This document shows, piece by piece, positions 31,256-44,033 of a stretch of DNA of 64,000 bases. Below the pieces are notes generated by a model, which ran no database searches, was not told where the DNA came from, and saw nothing but the letters and a program-made list of their open reading frames with translations. This DNA is from Thermodesulfatator indicus DSM 15286 (GTDB lineage: Bacteria; Desulfobacterota; Thermodesulfobacteria; Thermodesulfobacteriales; Thermodesulfatatoraceae): contig NC_015681.1 in NCBI RefSeq assembly GCF_000217795.1, positions 496,001 through 560,000 of the forward strand, given 5' to 3'. The translations under genes and the position numbers were made by a program. Numbering within the stretch: position 1 is the stretch's first letter; every line of letters starts with the position of its first letter.

Positions 31256-32187
31256 AACAACTTTTGCTTTTTCTCTTTTGTTTATTTGTGTGCTTAGGAG
31301 CCCTTTTAATTGGCCCTACGGGCTTTTTGTGGCCTTCTAAATTCAGCCACCTAATAATCTGGGAAATAAGGGCGCCGCGAATTCTTCTTGCGGCTATTTG
31401 CGGAGCGGCTCTGGCCAGCTCAGGTACAGCTTTACAAGCTATATGTAAAAATCCACTAGTTGACCCTTATCTCATAGGCCTTTCTGCTGGAGGCGCTCTA
31501 GGTTGTGCTCTGGCCGTGGCCTTTTTTCCGTTTTTGCCTGTCCCTTTAGCTGCTTTTCTGGGTGCTCTGCTGGCGGCCTTCTTGACTTATACCCTGGCTT
31601 ATGTTCAGGGTGGAGAAAGCCGTCTTAAACTCATTCTTGCCGGAGTGGTAGTCTCGGCCTTTCTTATGGCCATTGTGTCTCTAATCAAGTTTTTACTAGA
31701 TCCCCATCGTCTGAGTGAAATAGTCTTCTGGATGATGGGAACCTTCGCCTTAACCCGATGGGAAACCGTAAAACAAACCGTACCTTTTATGTTATCTGGA
31801 ATAATCATCCTTTTTCTCCTGCGGCATCGGCTAAATGTTCTTTCTCTTCCTGAAGAAGAAGTGCGCACCCTTGGGGTTTCGGTGGCTAAGGAAAGAGGAC
31901 TCATTATCTTGGCCGTAGCTTTAACCGTAGGGGCCACTGTAGCGGCAGCCGGCATAATCGGCTGGGTAGGGCTAATGGTGCCGCATATTGTGCGCATGCT
32001 CCTTGGGCCAGAAAACGAAAAAGTCCTTCCAGGTAGCCTCTGGCTGGGAGCAGCCATAATGGTCTCTGCTGATACGCTGGCTCGCAGCATAACCACTATG
32101 GACCTTCCTGTAGGAATACTTACGGCCCTAGTTGGGGCACCCTTTTTTGTTTACCTATTGGGGAAAACTTCAAGGGATTGGTCTTGA
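31252..32187 (+). CDS. FecCD/BtuC-family ABC permease
   Basis: The 311-residue protein has about nine to ten membrane segments. It shows RAPRILLAAICGAALASSGTALQAICKNPL, marked by RAPRILLA and GTALQAICKNPLVDP, the family signature, and GIIGWVGLMVPHIVRMLLG, the loop contacting the ATPase. It is coupled to both neighbours. A TTTTTGCCTGTCCCT copy of the dispersed motif is embedded near 31531 and read as FLPVPL. Confidence 0.88.
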   Translation: MKQLLLFLFCLFVCLGALLIGPTGFLWPSKFSHLIIWEIRAPRILLAAICGAALASSGTALQAICKNPLVDPYLIGLSAGGALGCALAVAFFPFLPVPLAAFLGALLAAFLTYTLAYVQGGESRLKLILAGVVVSAFLMAIVSLIKFLLDPHRLSEIVFWMMGTFALTRWETVKQTVPFMLSGIIILFLLRHRLNVLSLPEEEVRTLGVSVAKERGLIILAVALTVGATVAAAGIIGWVGLMVPHIVRMLLGPENEKVLPGSLWLGAAIMVSADTLARSITTMDLPVGILTALVGAPFFVYLLGKTSRDWS

Positions 32188-32951
32188 TGCTCGAAGTAAA
32201 AAATCTTTATTACAAACACATTCTTAAGGATATAAGCTTTGCCGTTAAAAAGGGAGAGATCCTTGTAGTTCTCGGCCCAAACGGAGCCGGGAAAACCACA
32301 CTTTTTCGCTGTCTAGCAAGGTTAATTAAACCAGACAAAGGTGAAATTTTACTTTTGGGGAAACCATTAGAAGATTATTGCACGAAAAAACTATATCGTT
32401 TGATAGCCCTTTGCCCCCAGCATTTCAGGCCGGAATTTAGTTATCGGGTCCGCACTTTTGTGCTCATGGGGCGCACACCTTATCTTTCTCCTCTGGCTCA
32501 ACCCCGCAAAAAAGATTTTGAAGCTGCCCAAAAAGCTTTAAAAATCCTGGGATTAACAGACCTAGCCGAGCGTCCTTTTTCAGAACTTTCTGGAGGGCAG
32601 CAGCGTTTAGTATCAGTGGCCCGAGCCCTTACTCAGGAAGCACAGCTTATTTTCCTTGACGAACCTACGGCTTTTCTTGATCTTCGCCATCAATTTTTGG
32701 TAATGGAAAAAATTTGTCAGCTTGCCCGTAAAAATAATCTTTCTTTAGTATTAAATTTACACGACCCCAATCTTGCCCTTCTCTTTGCTGACCGCATACT
32801 AACCATTAAAAACGGCCAATTAATGGGGGAACTCCCCAAAAACCCAGACCAGGCCAAAATAGCCCTTAAAGAATTATACGAAATCCCCTTTGTAAGTTTC
32901 TCTTATCAGGAAAGAATATTTGTTTTTCCCGTAGGGAACTTTACAGACTAA
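32187..32951 (+). CDS. ABC transporter ATPase, FepC/BtuD type
   Basis: A 254-residue ATPase with Walker A GPNGAGKTT, signature LSGGQQRLVSVARAL and Walker B LIFLDEPTAFLD. I use the ATG at 32187, which overlaps the permease stop by one base (TGATG); a TTG three codons upstream is open but unneeded. It completes the importer. No obvious terminator follows: the 160 bases after the stop hold only a short GGGGTACCCC palindrome. Confidence 0.9.
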   Translation: MLEVKNLYYKHILKDISFAVKKGEILVVLGPNGAGKTTLFRCLARLIKPDKGEILLLGKPLEDYCTKKLYRLIALCPQHFRPEFSYRVRTFVLMGRTPYLSPLAQPRKKDFEAAQKALKILGLTDLAERPFSELSGGQQRLVSVARALTQEAQLIFLDEPTAFLDLRHQFLVMEKICQLARKNNLSLVLNLHDPNLALLFADRILTIKNGQLMGELPKNPDQAKIALKELYEIPFVSFSYQERIFVFPVGNFTD

Positions 32952-33114
32952 TAAGGGAAGTCACATCAGGGGGTACCCCTAAGCTCTGATACCCCGTCCT
33001 TTAACCCAATGGGTAAAAATATATTACGCTTTCAAGCTCATAGAAAATCGCTTTAAAGTACCTTAAATCTCGCTTAAACGTAATAATAAACTTAGAAATG
33101 CCCTAAAAACAAAA

Positions 33115-33147
33115 AAGGCCTGGTTGAGAATTACTCAACCAGGCCTT
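33115..33147 (-). terminator. rRNA operon terminator
   Basis: Minus strand AAGGCCTGGTTGAG, five-base loop, CTCAACCAGGCCTT: a perfect 14-base stem followed by a T-rich run (T6GTTTTT). It lies 20 bases beyond the 5S rRNA. Confidence 0.93.
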
Positions 33148-33167
33148 CTATCTATCTAAAATTTAAC

Positions 33168-33283
33168 CCGGGCGCCGACCTACTCTCCCACCGGGGTAAC
33201 CCAGCAGTACCATCGGCCCTGGAGGGCTTAACGACCGTGTTCGGAATGGGAACGGGTGTGGCCCCTCCGGTATGGGCACCCGG
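33168..33283 (-). rRNA. rrf: 5S ribosomal RNA
   Basis: About 116 bases whose ends pair (CCCGGGTGCC with GGCGCCCGGG). The interior CCGAACACGGTCGTTAAGCC-type loop, seen as its complement at 33215-33245, is the 5S hallmark. Ends are estimated to within a few bases. It is separated from 23S by a toxin-antitoxin-like gene pair rather than a plain spacer. Confidence 0.93.
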
Positions 33284-33292
33284 GAATTTTCT

Positions 33293-33469
33293 CTATTTGT
33301 CTTCTTCTAATAAAGATTTTAACTCTTCCAAAGAATAAATTTCTTCTCTCTCTCTTTTCTCTTCTGCTTCTAACAATAACTGTAGATCTTCCCAGTCTTC
33401 AAGAAAAATTTGAATATTTTCTATATCTTTCTTAATTTTTTCTATCTTCTGAATTTCAAACATTGTCAT
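33293..33469 (-). CDS. Small acidic protein, probable antitoxin partner of the RelE-type toxin
   Basis: A 58-residue product (MTMFEIQKIEKIKKDIEN...) rich in Glu and Lys, with the segment LEDWEDLQLLLEAEEK, and ending EELKSLLEEDK. I chose the ATG at 33469 because AAGGAG lies 12 bases upstream; an in-frame ATG two codons on (33463) is the alternative. It overlaps the toxin gene's end. No DNA-binding motif is visible. Antitoxin identity is inferred from size, charge and overlap with the toxin gene; the toxin-first order is like HigBA. It ends 10 bases before the 5S rRNA. Confidence 0.6.
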   Translation of the reverse strand: MTMFEIQKIEKIKKDIENIQIFLEDWEDLQLLLEAEEKREREEIYSLEELKSLLEEDK

Positions 33470-33710
33470 AATATCTATCGGCTCCTTGCCGATGAACTAT
33501 TTTATATACAACTAATAAATCATCTTCCTCTTTAAATAAAATACGATAACATCCAACTCGCAAGCGGTATCTCTTGGGTGCTAACTTCTTTATATCACCT
33601 TTTCCTTTTTCTAACTTCCTTAATGCATCTAATATTTTAACTTGATATTTCTTCGGAATATCTAGCAGTTCTTTATAAACGCCCTTCTTTATTGCTACCT
33701 TCTTTTTCAA
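33456..33710 (-). CDS. RelE/ParE-family toxin inside the rRNA operon
   Basis: An 84-residue basic protein with the RelE/ParE plan: VYKELLDIPKKYQVKILDALRKLEKGKGD split as helix pair, then KKLAPKRYRLRVGCYRILFKEEDDLLVVYKIVHRQGADRYYD, marked by YRLRVGCYRILF and IVHRQGADRYY. RelE-type toxins cut mRNA in the ribosomal A site; ParE types act on gyrase, and sequence alone does not decide. The start is TTG at 33710 with AGAAGG six bases upstream. It lies in the 23S-5S spacer on the rRNA strand, downstream of the 23S processing stem. Confidence 0.8.
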   Translation of the reverse strand: MKKKVAIKKGVYKELLDIPKKYQVKILDALRKLEKGKGDIKKLAPKRYRLRVGCYRILFKEEDDLLVVYKIVHRQGADRYYDNV

Positions 33711-33761
33711 AGATCAGCCTTCTTTTTCCTACATTATCACTAATTTATAACAAAAATTGCT

Positions 33762-33800
33762 GACAAGTGATATAGGGTACCGCTCCGGTATCCACGAGCC
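33762..33800 (-). other. 23S rRNA processing stem, 3' arm
   Basis: GACAAGTGA...CCACGAGCC on the plus strand is the inverted counterpart of 36910-36946 on the other side of 23S, with few mismatches. In the precursor RNA the two arms would form the RNase III stem that releases pre-23S. The toxin gene lies outside this stem. Confidence 0.8.
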
Positions 33801-33833
33801 ACCCACAGTATTCACTATCTAAGCCAATACTGT

Positions 33834-36858
<3,025 letters not shown>

Positions 36859-36909
36859 TAAACTCTTCTTTATAAAAATTCCACAAAAAATACTCGTATC
36901 CTTGCTCTC

Positions 36910-36946
36910 GGCTCGTGGATACCGGGCGATACCCTATTCACTTGTC
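36910..36946 (-). other. 23S rRNA processing stem, 5' arm
   Basis: Inverted partner of 33762-33800, lying between tRNA-Ala and the 23S 5' end. Confidence 0.8.
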
Positions 36947-37029
36947 AAAGATCTGTGCCTACTAAGTGGCTTTGCTGAACTACCCCCCCTACCTTCTCCA
37001 ACAGGGCAGCTCCCCAAAACCACCTACTC

Positions 37030-37105
37030 TGGTGGAGGTGAACGGACTCGAACCGTTGACCCCCGGCTTGCAAAGCCGGTGCTCTCCCAACTGAGCTACA
37101 CCCCC
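37030..37105 (-). tRNA. tRNA-Ala (anticodon TGC)
   Basis: 76 bases on the minus strand with GGGGGTG acceptor, AGCTCAGTTGGGAGAGC D-arm, anticodon loop TTTGCAA (TGC) and GGTTCGAGTCC T-arm; CCA is encoded. Second tRNA in the 16S-23S spacer. Confidence 0.95.
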
Positions 37106-37116
37106 ATATATCTATA

Positions 37117-37195
37117 TGGTGGGCCTAGGTGGACTCGAACCACCGACCTCACGCTTATCAGGCGTGCGCTCTGACCTAAACTGAGCTATAGGCCC
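37117..37195 (-). tRNA. tRNA-Ile (anticodon GAT)
   Basis: 79 bases on the minus strand with GGGCCTA acceptor, a slightly large D-arm (CTCAGTTTAGGTCAGAG), anticodon loop CTGATAA (GAT) and GGTTCGAGTCC T-arm; CCA is encoded. Lies first after 16S, the usual Ile-Ala order. Confidence 0.95.
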
Positions 37196-37281
37196 AACCC
37201 TATTAGGCCTATCTACCCTTCACCTTCCACCTTCTATCTCTCTCTTTAAAAGAACAAATCAGCCTCTCAGCCAATCCCTCA

Positions 37282-37311
37282 AAACTGAATAGCGGCTAGC
37301 GGACAAGCACC
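37282..37311 (-). other. 16S rRNA processing stem, 3' arm
   Basis: AAACTGAATAGCGG...AAGCACC on the plus strand is the inverted counterpart of 39025-39053 with a few differences. It would form the precursor stem around 16S. Confidence 0.78.
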
Positions 37312-37390
37312 TGTCTCTTTACCTACTCTCCATAACTCTTCCAAAACTAGAAAAGCTAGTTACTTGAGTCCGTACACTCAGACTCCTTAG

Positions 37391-38962
<1,572 letters not shown>

Positions 38963-39024
38963 TAAACCATAACGCAAAGGCTCTTTGGCTCCCTTAAAAC
39001 TCAAAAGCCGACAAGCCTCTCAAA

Positions 39025-39053
39025 GGCGCTTGCCCGCTACCGCTATTCAGTTT
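39025..39053 (-). other. 16S rRNA processing stem, 5' arm
   Basis: Inverted partner of 37282-37311, about 60 bases upstream of the 16S 5' end. Confidence 0.78.
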
Positions 39054-39083
39054 CAAAGATCAGCCTCAATCAGGCAAACCTAA

Positions 39084-39112
39084 ATTTAAACACACATAAA
39101 ACCACTTGTCAA
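39084..39112 (-). promoter_or_regulatory. rRNA promoter, proximal
   Basis: Minus strand TTGACA (39107-39112), 17-base spacer, TTAAAT (39084-39089). The -35 is part of a nine-base inverted repeat (CCACTTGTC / GACAAGTGG). Confidence 0.55.
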
Positions 39113-39172
39113 GCTCACCCCGACAAGTGGCTTAACTTAAACTCAAAGATCAAATATCCTCGGCAACTCTAT

Positions 39173-39201
39173 ATGTTATACATCCGACATATTTCTGTCA
39201 A
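39173..39201 (-). promoter_or_regulatory. rRNA promoter, middle
   Basis: Minus strand TTGACA (39196-39201), 17-base spacer, TAACAT (39173-39178). Confidence 0.65.
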
Positions 39202-39260
39202 GATCTCGTAACTTACTTCCTCGCTTCCAAAGATCAACGCTCTCTCACTAAGGCCCTGCT

Positions 39261-39288
39261 AATTTAACCACCTAACTAAAACTGTCAA
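39261..39288 (-). promoter_or_regulatory. rRNA promoter, distal
   Basis: Minus strand TTGACA (39283-39288), 16-base spacer, TAAATT (39261-39266). AT-rich sequence upstream could act as an UP element. Confidence 0.6.
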
Positions 39289-39368
39289 TACCTAATCTGA
39301 AAAAATTTCAAATCCCTAAATCCACTTAAGTGGAAATCTAGGTCCAATTAATAACCCCTATCGGTGGA

Positions 39369-40295
39369 TTAGCTTTTTCGTAAATAAAAGAGATTTGTTT
39401 CACCCTTCTCAAGGGCCTTTTCCCCTCGTTTTAAGGCCCCAAAAAGACTTTTAGAAGTGACGTTTAGTTTAAAAATCTCTAAATAGGGCGATTCTTTTTC
39501 CTCTATCTTCTTTCCAGATAAAATGGATCTTATTTTTTCTTTAGTGCTTTCTATATTTTTTGTTTCAAGATCAAGTTCCACCGCAGGGAGACTTACTGTC
39601 CCCAATTTTTGGTAGTCTGGACAGAAGTCAATAAATGTTTCTACCAAGTCCGGCTGGTCAGATACTATATTAACTGTAGGCAGTTCATCAAACATGCTAA
39701 TAAGGTGGGCAAAGGCAAGCATTCGTTCTTGAATGTTAGGAAGTTCTAGCGAAATTTCTTTACCTTCAATAACCCAGTCTGGGAAACGACGAAGGGTGGG
39801 GTCCTGTCCAACAATAAATTCAGAGAGTTTTTCGGCATGGGCTTTTAGGTCTTGATATTCAAAGTCAAGTTCTTCAAGACGCCTGTCTAAATTTTGAGCC
39901 AATTGCAAGAGAATGCGTGCTTGGAGATCGGGGTCAACCTTAGGTTTATCTTCACCAAGGATTTGGGCCTTGATCTCTGAAACCGTTTCCTCCAGAACTT
40001 CTGGCCGTGACTTGAACATGGCTACATTTTCTGGCCAGCGCATCATCTGACCCCATTCTTCGTAAGAGGCAATTAGTCGTTTAAACCATACAAGTTTTTC
40101 TTCACCTAAAGGCTTAGGCGTTATCGTCTCTACCAAGCCTTTGGCCACAAGCTCGGTAAAAGGCCCCTCAGGAACAGCCTCAGTTGGCTGAAGTAAAATA
40201 ATTTTGTCAAAAGCAGCCAGTAAAAGGGCCGCTAGATCTAGCCTTAAATGAGTTTGGGGCGCTAAAAGGGCCTTTAGTTCAGCCTTTTCTTCCAT
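39369..40295 (-). CDS. Unknown protein, predicted cytosolic and helical
   Basis: A 308-residue protein, not recognised. I start at the ATG at 40295 (MEEKAELKALL) with GGAG upstream; the frame runs 29 codons further but has no ribosome site. It has an N-terminal helical region (HLRLDLAALLLAAFDKIILL), a middle coiled-coil-like region (ILLQLAQNLDRRLEELDFEYQDLKAHAEKL) and a C-terminal alpha/beta part. No membrane segment or catalytic motif is seen. It lies between the rRNA promoters and a divergent peptide-binding gene, with no informative partner. Confidence 0.7.
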   Translation of the reverse strand: MEEKAELKALLAPQTHLRLDLAALLLAAFDKIILLQPTEAVPEGPFTELVAKGLVETITPKPLGEEKLVWFKRLIASYEEWGQMMRWPENVAMFKSRPEVLEETVSEIKAQILGEDKPKVDPDLQARILLQLAQNLDRRLEELDFEYQDLKAHAEKLSEFIVGQDPTLRRFPDWVIEGKEISLELPNIQERMLAFAHLISMFDELPTVNIVSDQPDLVETFIDFCPDYQKLGTVSLPAVELDLETKNIESTKEKIRSILSGKKIEEKESPYLEIFKLNVTSKSLFGALKRGEKALEKGETNLFYLRKS

Positions 40296-40356
40296 GGGTT
40301 CTCCTTCTATTTTTAGCTCTTCCAATTTAACCTGATTGTGTAAAAATACTCTTTTG

Positions 40357-41940
40357 ATGAGAAAGCTTATTTTAATTGTCATATTTTGTCTATGGGGAGC
40401 TTTAGCGCAAGCCCAGGATTATGGAGACGCCCTGGTCATAGGTTCCATCGGGGACGCAAGCATTCTCATTCCTATGCTGGCCACTGATGCCGCCAGCCAC
40501 GAAGTGGCCGGCCTTATTTTTAACGGTCTGGTCAAGTATGACAAAAATTTAAATCTGGTAGGGGATCTGGCCGAAAGATACGAAATCTCTGATGACGGTA
40601 AAACAATAACCTTTTATTTAAGAAAAGGGGTCAAATGGCAAGATGGCGTAGAGTTTACCGCTGAAGATGTTCTCTTTGGCTTTAAACTCATCACCAACCC
40701 TAAAATCCCTTCAGCGTATGCCGGAGATTTTCTGGAAGTAGACAAGGCCGAAGTTCTTGATAAATATACTTTTCGCGTACATTATAAAAAGCCTTTTGCC
40801 CCGGCCCTTGGCTCTTGGGGAAATCTTGTAGTCCTACCCAAACACCTGCTTGAAGGTAAAGACATAACTAAAATAGACTTTGGAAGACATCCCATAGGGA
40901 CCGGTCCCTTTAAATTCAAAGAATGGAAAACCCAGGAAAAAATAGTCCTAAAAGCCTATAATGATTACTTCAAAGGCCGCCCGTATCTCAACTACATTAT
41001 TTTCAGAGTAATTCCTGACCCTACCACTATGTTCATGGAGTTAAAGGCTGAAGGAATAGACTGGATGGGACTAACCCCCTTACAATACGCCAGAAAAACT
41101 AATTCACCCTCTTTTTTGGCCAAATTTCGCAAGTACAAATATCTCTCTTTTTCTTATACTTATCTTGGCTACAATCTGCGTTGTCCCCTTTTTAAAGACA
41201 AACGCGTAAGGCAAGCTATTTCTTACGCCATTGACAAAAAAGAAATAATAAAGGGCGTACTTTACGGCCTGGGAGTAGTAGCTACAGGGCCATATAAGCC
41301 AGACACCTGGTTTTACAATCCCCATGTTAAACGTTATCCATACAACCCCAAGAAAGCCCTTGAGCTGTTACACGAAGCGGGGTGGTATGACACCGATGGT
41401 GATGGCATTCTTGATAAAGATGGCCGCCCCTTTGAATTTACCGTGTTAACCAATCAAGGTAATACTTCGCGTCTTTTAACCGCCGAGATTATACAGTATC
41501 GCTTGGCTCAAATCGGCATAAAAATGCATATAAGAACCGTAGAATGGACGGCCTTTATCAAAGAATTTATAGACAAGCGTCGCTTTGAAGCGGTAATTCT
41601 TGGCTGGACTACTTCTCCTGAGCCGGACCTTTACGATATCTGGCACTCAAGCAAAATAAAACCGCCTGGACTAAATTTTATCGGCTACAAAAATCCAGAG
41701 GTTGACCGTCTGCTAGAAGAAGGCCGCCGTACTTTTGATAAAGAAAAACGCAAGAAAATCTATTATCGCTTTCAGGAAATCCTGGCGGAAGACCAGCCCT
41801 ATACTTTTCTCTATATTCCTATGGCTCTACCCTGCATTCACAAACGTTTTCATGGTATAAAACCCGCGCCGATTGGCATTTCTTATAACCTTGAACGCTG
41901 GTGGGTGCCCAAAAGCCAACAAAAATATCTTATGCCTTAG
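40357..41940 (+). CDS. Peptide/nickel-type ABC substrate-binding protein (SBP family 5)
   Basis: The product from the ATG at 40357 (527 residues) starts with a signal peptide MRKLILIVIFCLWGALAQAQ. The frame opens seven codons earlier at TTG, but only the later start gives a clean signal. Family-5 features are LAERYEISDDGKTITFYLRKGVKWQDG, seen as DGKTITFYLRKGVKW, and RHPIGTGPFKF and YDTDGDGILDKDG. No permease or ATPase gene is adjacent, so it is an orphan binding protein. Peptide is the likeliest ligand. It converges with ttuA, overlapping its stop by 11 bases. Confidence 0.85.
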   Translation: MRKLILIVIFCLWGALAQAQDYGDALVIGSIGDASILIPMLATDAASHEVAGLIFNGLVKYDKNLNLVGDLAERYEISDDGKTITFYLRKGVKWQDGVEFTAEDVLFGFKLITNPKIPSAYAGDFLEVDKAEVLDKYTFRVHYKKPFAPALGSWGNLVVLPKHLLEGKDITKIDFGRHPIGTGPFKFKEWKTQEKIVLKAYNDYFKGRPYLNYIIFRVIPDPTTMFMELKAEGIDWMGLTPLQYARKTNSPSFLAKFRKYKYLSFSYTYLGYNLRCPLFKDKRVRQAISYAIDKKEIIKGVLYGLGVVATGPYKPDTWFYNPHVKRYPYNPKKALELLHEAGWYDTDGDGILDKDGRPFEFTVLTNQGNTSRLLTAEIIQYRLAQIGIKMHIRTVEWTAFIKEFIDKRRFEAVILGWTTSPEPDLYDIWHSSKIKPPGLNFIGYKNPEVDRLLEEGRRTFDKEKRKKIYYRFQEILAEDQPYTFLYIPMALPCIHKRFHGIKPAPIGISYNLERWWVPKSQQKYLMP

Positions 41941-42838
41941 CTTCAGCCTTGAGTTTGCAGACAAAACAGGGAGAAGAAACCGCTGGCTCACCACAGAATT
42001 CACATTGGGTCAAAGGCCGGTCTAAAAAGTCCTCAACCTGTTTATTAAAAATAGGATAAACTTTACGCAGATAATCCATATAAAATCTTATCTTAGTGCC
42101 AGGCATCTTTTCTTCTAGTTCGTCCATCAGTTCAGCGTAAACAAGACGCGTAGCCTCAGGAGAAAGGGGACAGCGTTCCGTTAAATATTCAATTTTTTGT
42201 AAGCGAGCATATTCTTTGATTTCAAAGGCCGTAAAACGGCAAAGAGGCTTGGCCTTGCGTACAAAACCGTTTCCTTCAGGAAGCACTGGATATTTGCGAG
42301 CCAGATACTTTAACTGCCAGTTAATAGTATTACTTAAAAGAGAAGAGGCTTCGTCATCAAGATTATGCCCGGTAACCAACACGTCGAAGTTGTTTTGCCT
42401 GGCAAAACGATTGAAAAAGTATCTCTTTATACTACCACACAGGGAACAATACTTTTTCGTACGAGACTTAAGATCAGGAATGGTTAGACCTATTTCTTTA
42501 GCGATAGAAACTACGTGGAGTGGGCGGTCTAGTTCTTCGGCAAAATTTTCAGCAACCCGCCGCGAAATAAGAGAAAAATCTTCTATGCCTAAATCTACAA
42601 AGAGGCCTTCGGTATGATAACCAAGATTATTCAAAGCCTTCCAGAGGACCAAACTGTCTTTGCCTCCAGATATGGCTACAAGGATTTTGGCTTTGGGCGA
42701 AAACATTTTAAATTTTTTGACGGTACGAGCCAGGTATTCTTCAAACCACTCTAAAAAATGCTCTTCACAAAGAGGTAGGCGATGGTGAGGGATAAAGACA
42801 TCAGCTTTTTTCCGCCGGCACTTGCGACAACGAGCCAT
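41930..42838 (-). CDS. ttuA: tRNA-5-methyluridine(54) 2-sulfurtransferase, TtuA/TtcA family
   Basis: TtuA thiolates T54 of tRNA to stabilise it at high temperature. The 302-residue protein has an N-terminal zinc finger (CRKC, CEEH), the PP-loop SGGKDS near residue 55, central CSLCGSIKR cysteines for the Fe-S cluster, TGHNLDDEASS, and a C-terminal zinc finger (CEFC, CFVC). The double zinc-finger layout is TtuA rather than E. coli TtcA. The gene begins 38 bases before the end of the YihY-family gene upstream. It supports a thermophilic host. Confidence 0.85.
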   Translation of the reverse strand: MARCRKCRRKKADVFIPHHRLPLCEEHFLEWFEEYLARTVKKFKMFSPKAKILVAISGGKDSLVLWKALNNLGYHTEGLFVDLGIEDFSLISRRVAENFAEELDRPLHVVSIAKEIGLTIPDLKSRTKKYCSLCGSIKRYFFNRFARQNNFDVLVTGHNLDDEASSLLSNTINWQLKYLARKYPVLPEGNGFVRKAKPLCRFTAFEIKEYARLQKIEYLTERCPLSPEATRLVYAELMDELEEKMPGTKIRFYMDYLRKVYPIFNKQVEDFLDRPLTQCEFCGEPAVSSPCFVCKLKAEAKA

Positions 42839-44033
42839 TAATTTCCTCCTTAGCTTGGAAGTAGAGTTCTTTTAAGGTTTTACTTTGCCAGAGTGCTTTT
42901 TCTTCAAGCAGAAATTCATAAGCTACTTTAAGCAAGGAATCTTCAGGTGGTATATCAGGGAGATTACCTTCTACGGCACTTTGTATTTCGCTCAGAAAAA
43001 TCTTTTCAGCATCTCTAGATAAGAGATAGCCCCCATTTAGTTTATATACTAAGCCGTGTTTTTTTAAAAGAAGAATAATTTTTTCTAGCCTGAATGGTGA
43101 GGCCTTAAGAGCATAAGAAAGATTTATTAGCCCAGGAGCTTTATATCCGTGATAAGCGTGATGAAAAATATTTAGCAAAACACCTAAGGCTAACAACAAA
43201 GAAGAGTAACTATTATGATAACGATAATGAGCCAATATTTTTTCTCGGTAATGGAAGACCGAAGCTATTTCTGCCCCTAACAAGACTACCGTCCAGTTAA
43301 GCCATAACCATAGTAAAAACAAGGGAATAGCTGCCAAAGAACCGTAAAGCTTTGAATACGCTACCGCCTTAGTTGTATAAACAGCATATATTGAAGCTAC
43401 CAGGATCCACAATACAGCGGCTACTGTAGCTCCTAAAAAAGCGGCCTTAACGCTTATTTTTTTTACTGGGAGATACATATAAACTCCGACAAAAAGCAAT
43501 ACAAGCGTGGGAATTATCCAGAATTTACTAAAAAAAGAAACAAGCCCTAAACCTTTAAAACCTAGATGAGTTAAATAAATGGTAGCTCCTAAAGGAAGGG
43601 TGACTAAAATGGGTCCAAGTGTTAGGCCCATCCAATAAATAGCCAATTTCTGGAAAAAAGTCCTTTTGGCCTTTACTCTAAAGATATGATTTATCACCTC
43701 TTCAAATTGCATTAAAAGCCCGATTACCATAGTCAAGAAAATAATCATACTAGCAGCCCCTAACGGAGCGTGCTGAGCCTCTTGAACTAAGTTCAAAATA
43801 GTTTCTTGAGCCTTACTCAAAGCTCCTGGATTTAAAAACTGAGAAAGGGCCTGATTAATGCGGAAAATGATCTCTTCCTTTCCGATAAAAACTTGGACCA
43901 TAGAGAGAGCAAACGCAAGGAGAGGTACAAAAGCAAAGACTGTGTTATAAGTGAGGGCCTGAGCACTCATCAGGCAATTATCTTTCCAGAAACGACGGAA
44001 GACCTCTTTACTTAAAATAATAAAAGCGGACAT
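42801..44033 (-). CDS. YihY/UPF0761-family membrane protein
   Basis: The 410-residue protein has six membrane helices in the first 270 residues, with SAQALTYNTVFAFVPLLAF and LYGSLAAIPLFLLWLWLNWTVVLLGAEIA, marked by ALTYNTVFAFVPLLA and SLAAIPLFLLWLW, the YihY signature. A soluble winged-helix-like tail follows. The family was once mislabelled ribonuclease BN; its real role is not established. Its first codons (ATGTCCGC) form the 3' arm of a terminator-like hairpin behind pilQ, so expression may depend on read-through. It overlaps ttuA. Confidence 0.85.
   Translation of the reverse strand: MSAFIILSKEVFRRFWKDNCLMSAQALTYNTVFAFVPLLAFALSMVQVFIGKEEIIFRINQALSQFLNPGALSKAQETILNLVQEAQHAPLGAASMIIFLTMVIGLLMQFEEVINHIFRVKAKRTFFQKLAIYWMGLTLGPILVTLPLGATIYLTHLGFKGLGLVSFFSKFWIIPTLVLLFVGVYMYLPVKKISVKAAFLGATVAAVLWILVASIYAVYTTKAVAYSKLYGSLAAIPLFLLWLWLNWTVVLLGAEIASVFHYREKILAHYRYHNSYSSLLLALGVLLNIFHHAYHGYKAPGLINLSYALKASPFRLEKIILLLKKHGLVYKLNGGYLLSRDAEKIFLSEIQSAVEGNLPDIPPEDSLLKVAYEFLLEEKALWQSKTLKELYFQAKEEINGSLSQVPAEKS

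Larger units (their letters stand above)
38963..39368. other. rRNA promoter and leader region
   Basis: No gene is supported. It holds the 5' arm of the 16S processing stem (39025-39053), three evenly built sigma-70-type promoters reading into the rRNA operon, a hairpin CCACTTGTC / GACAAGTGG (39102-39131), and the palindrome TCCACTTAAGTGGA (39322-39335), which may end the upstream gene. Confidence 0.7.

Noticed and set aside
32952-33110. Riboswitch or small RNA after the importer operon
   Set aside because: Only a short GGGGTACCCC palindrome is seen; no aptamer pattern or gene.
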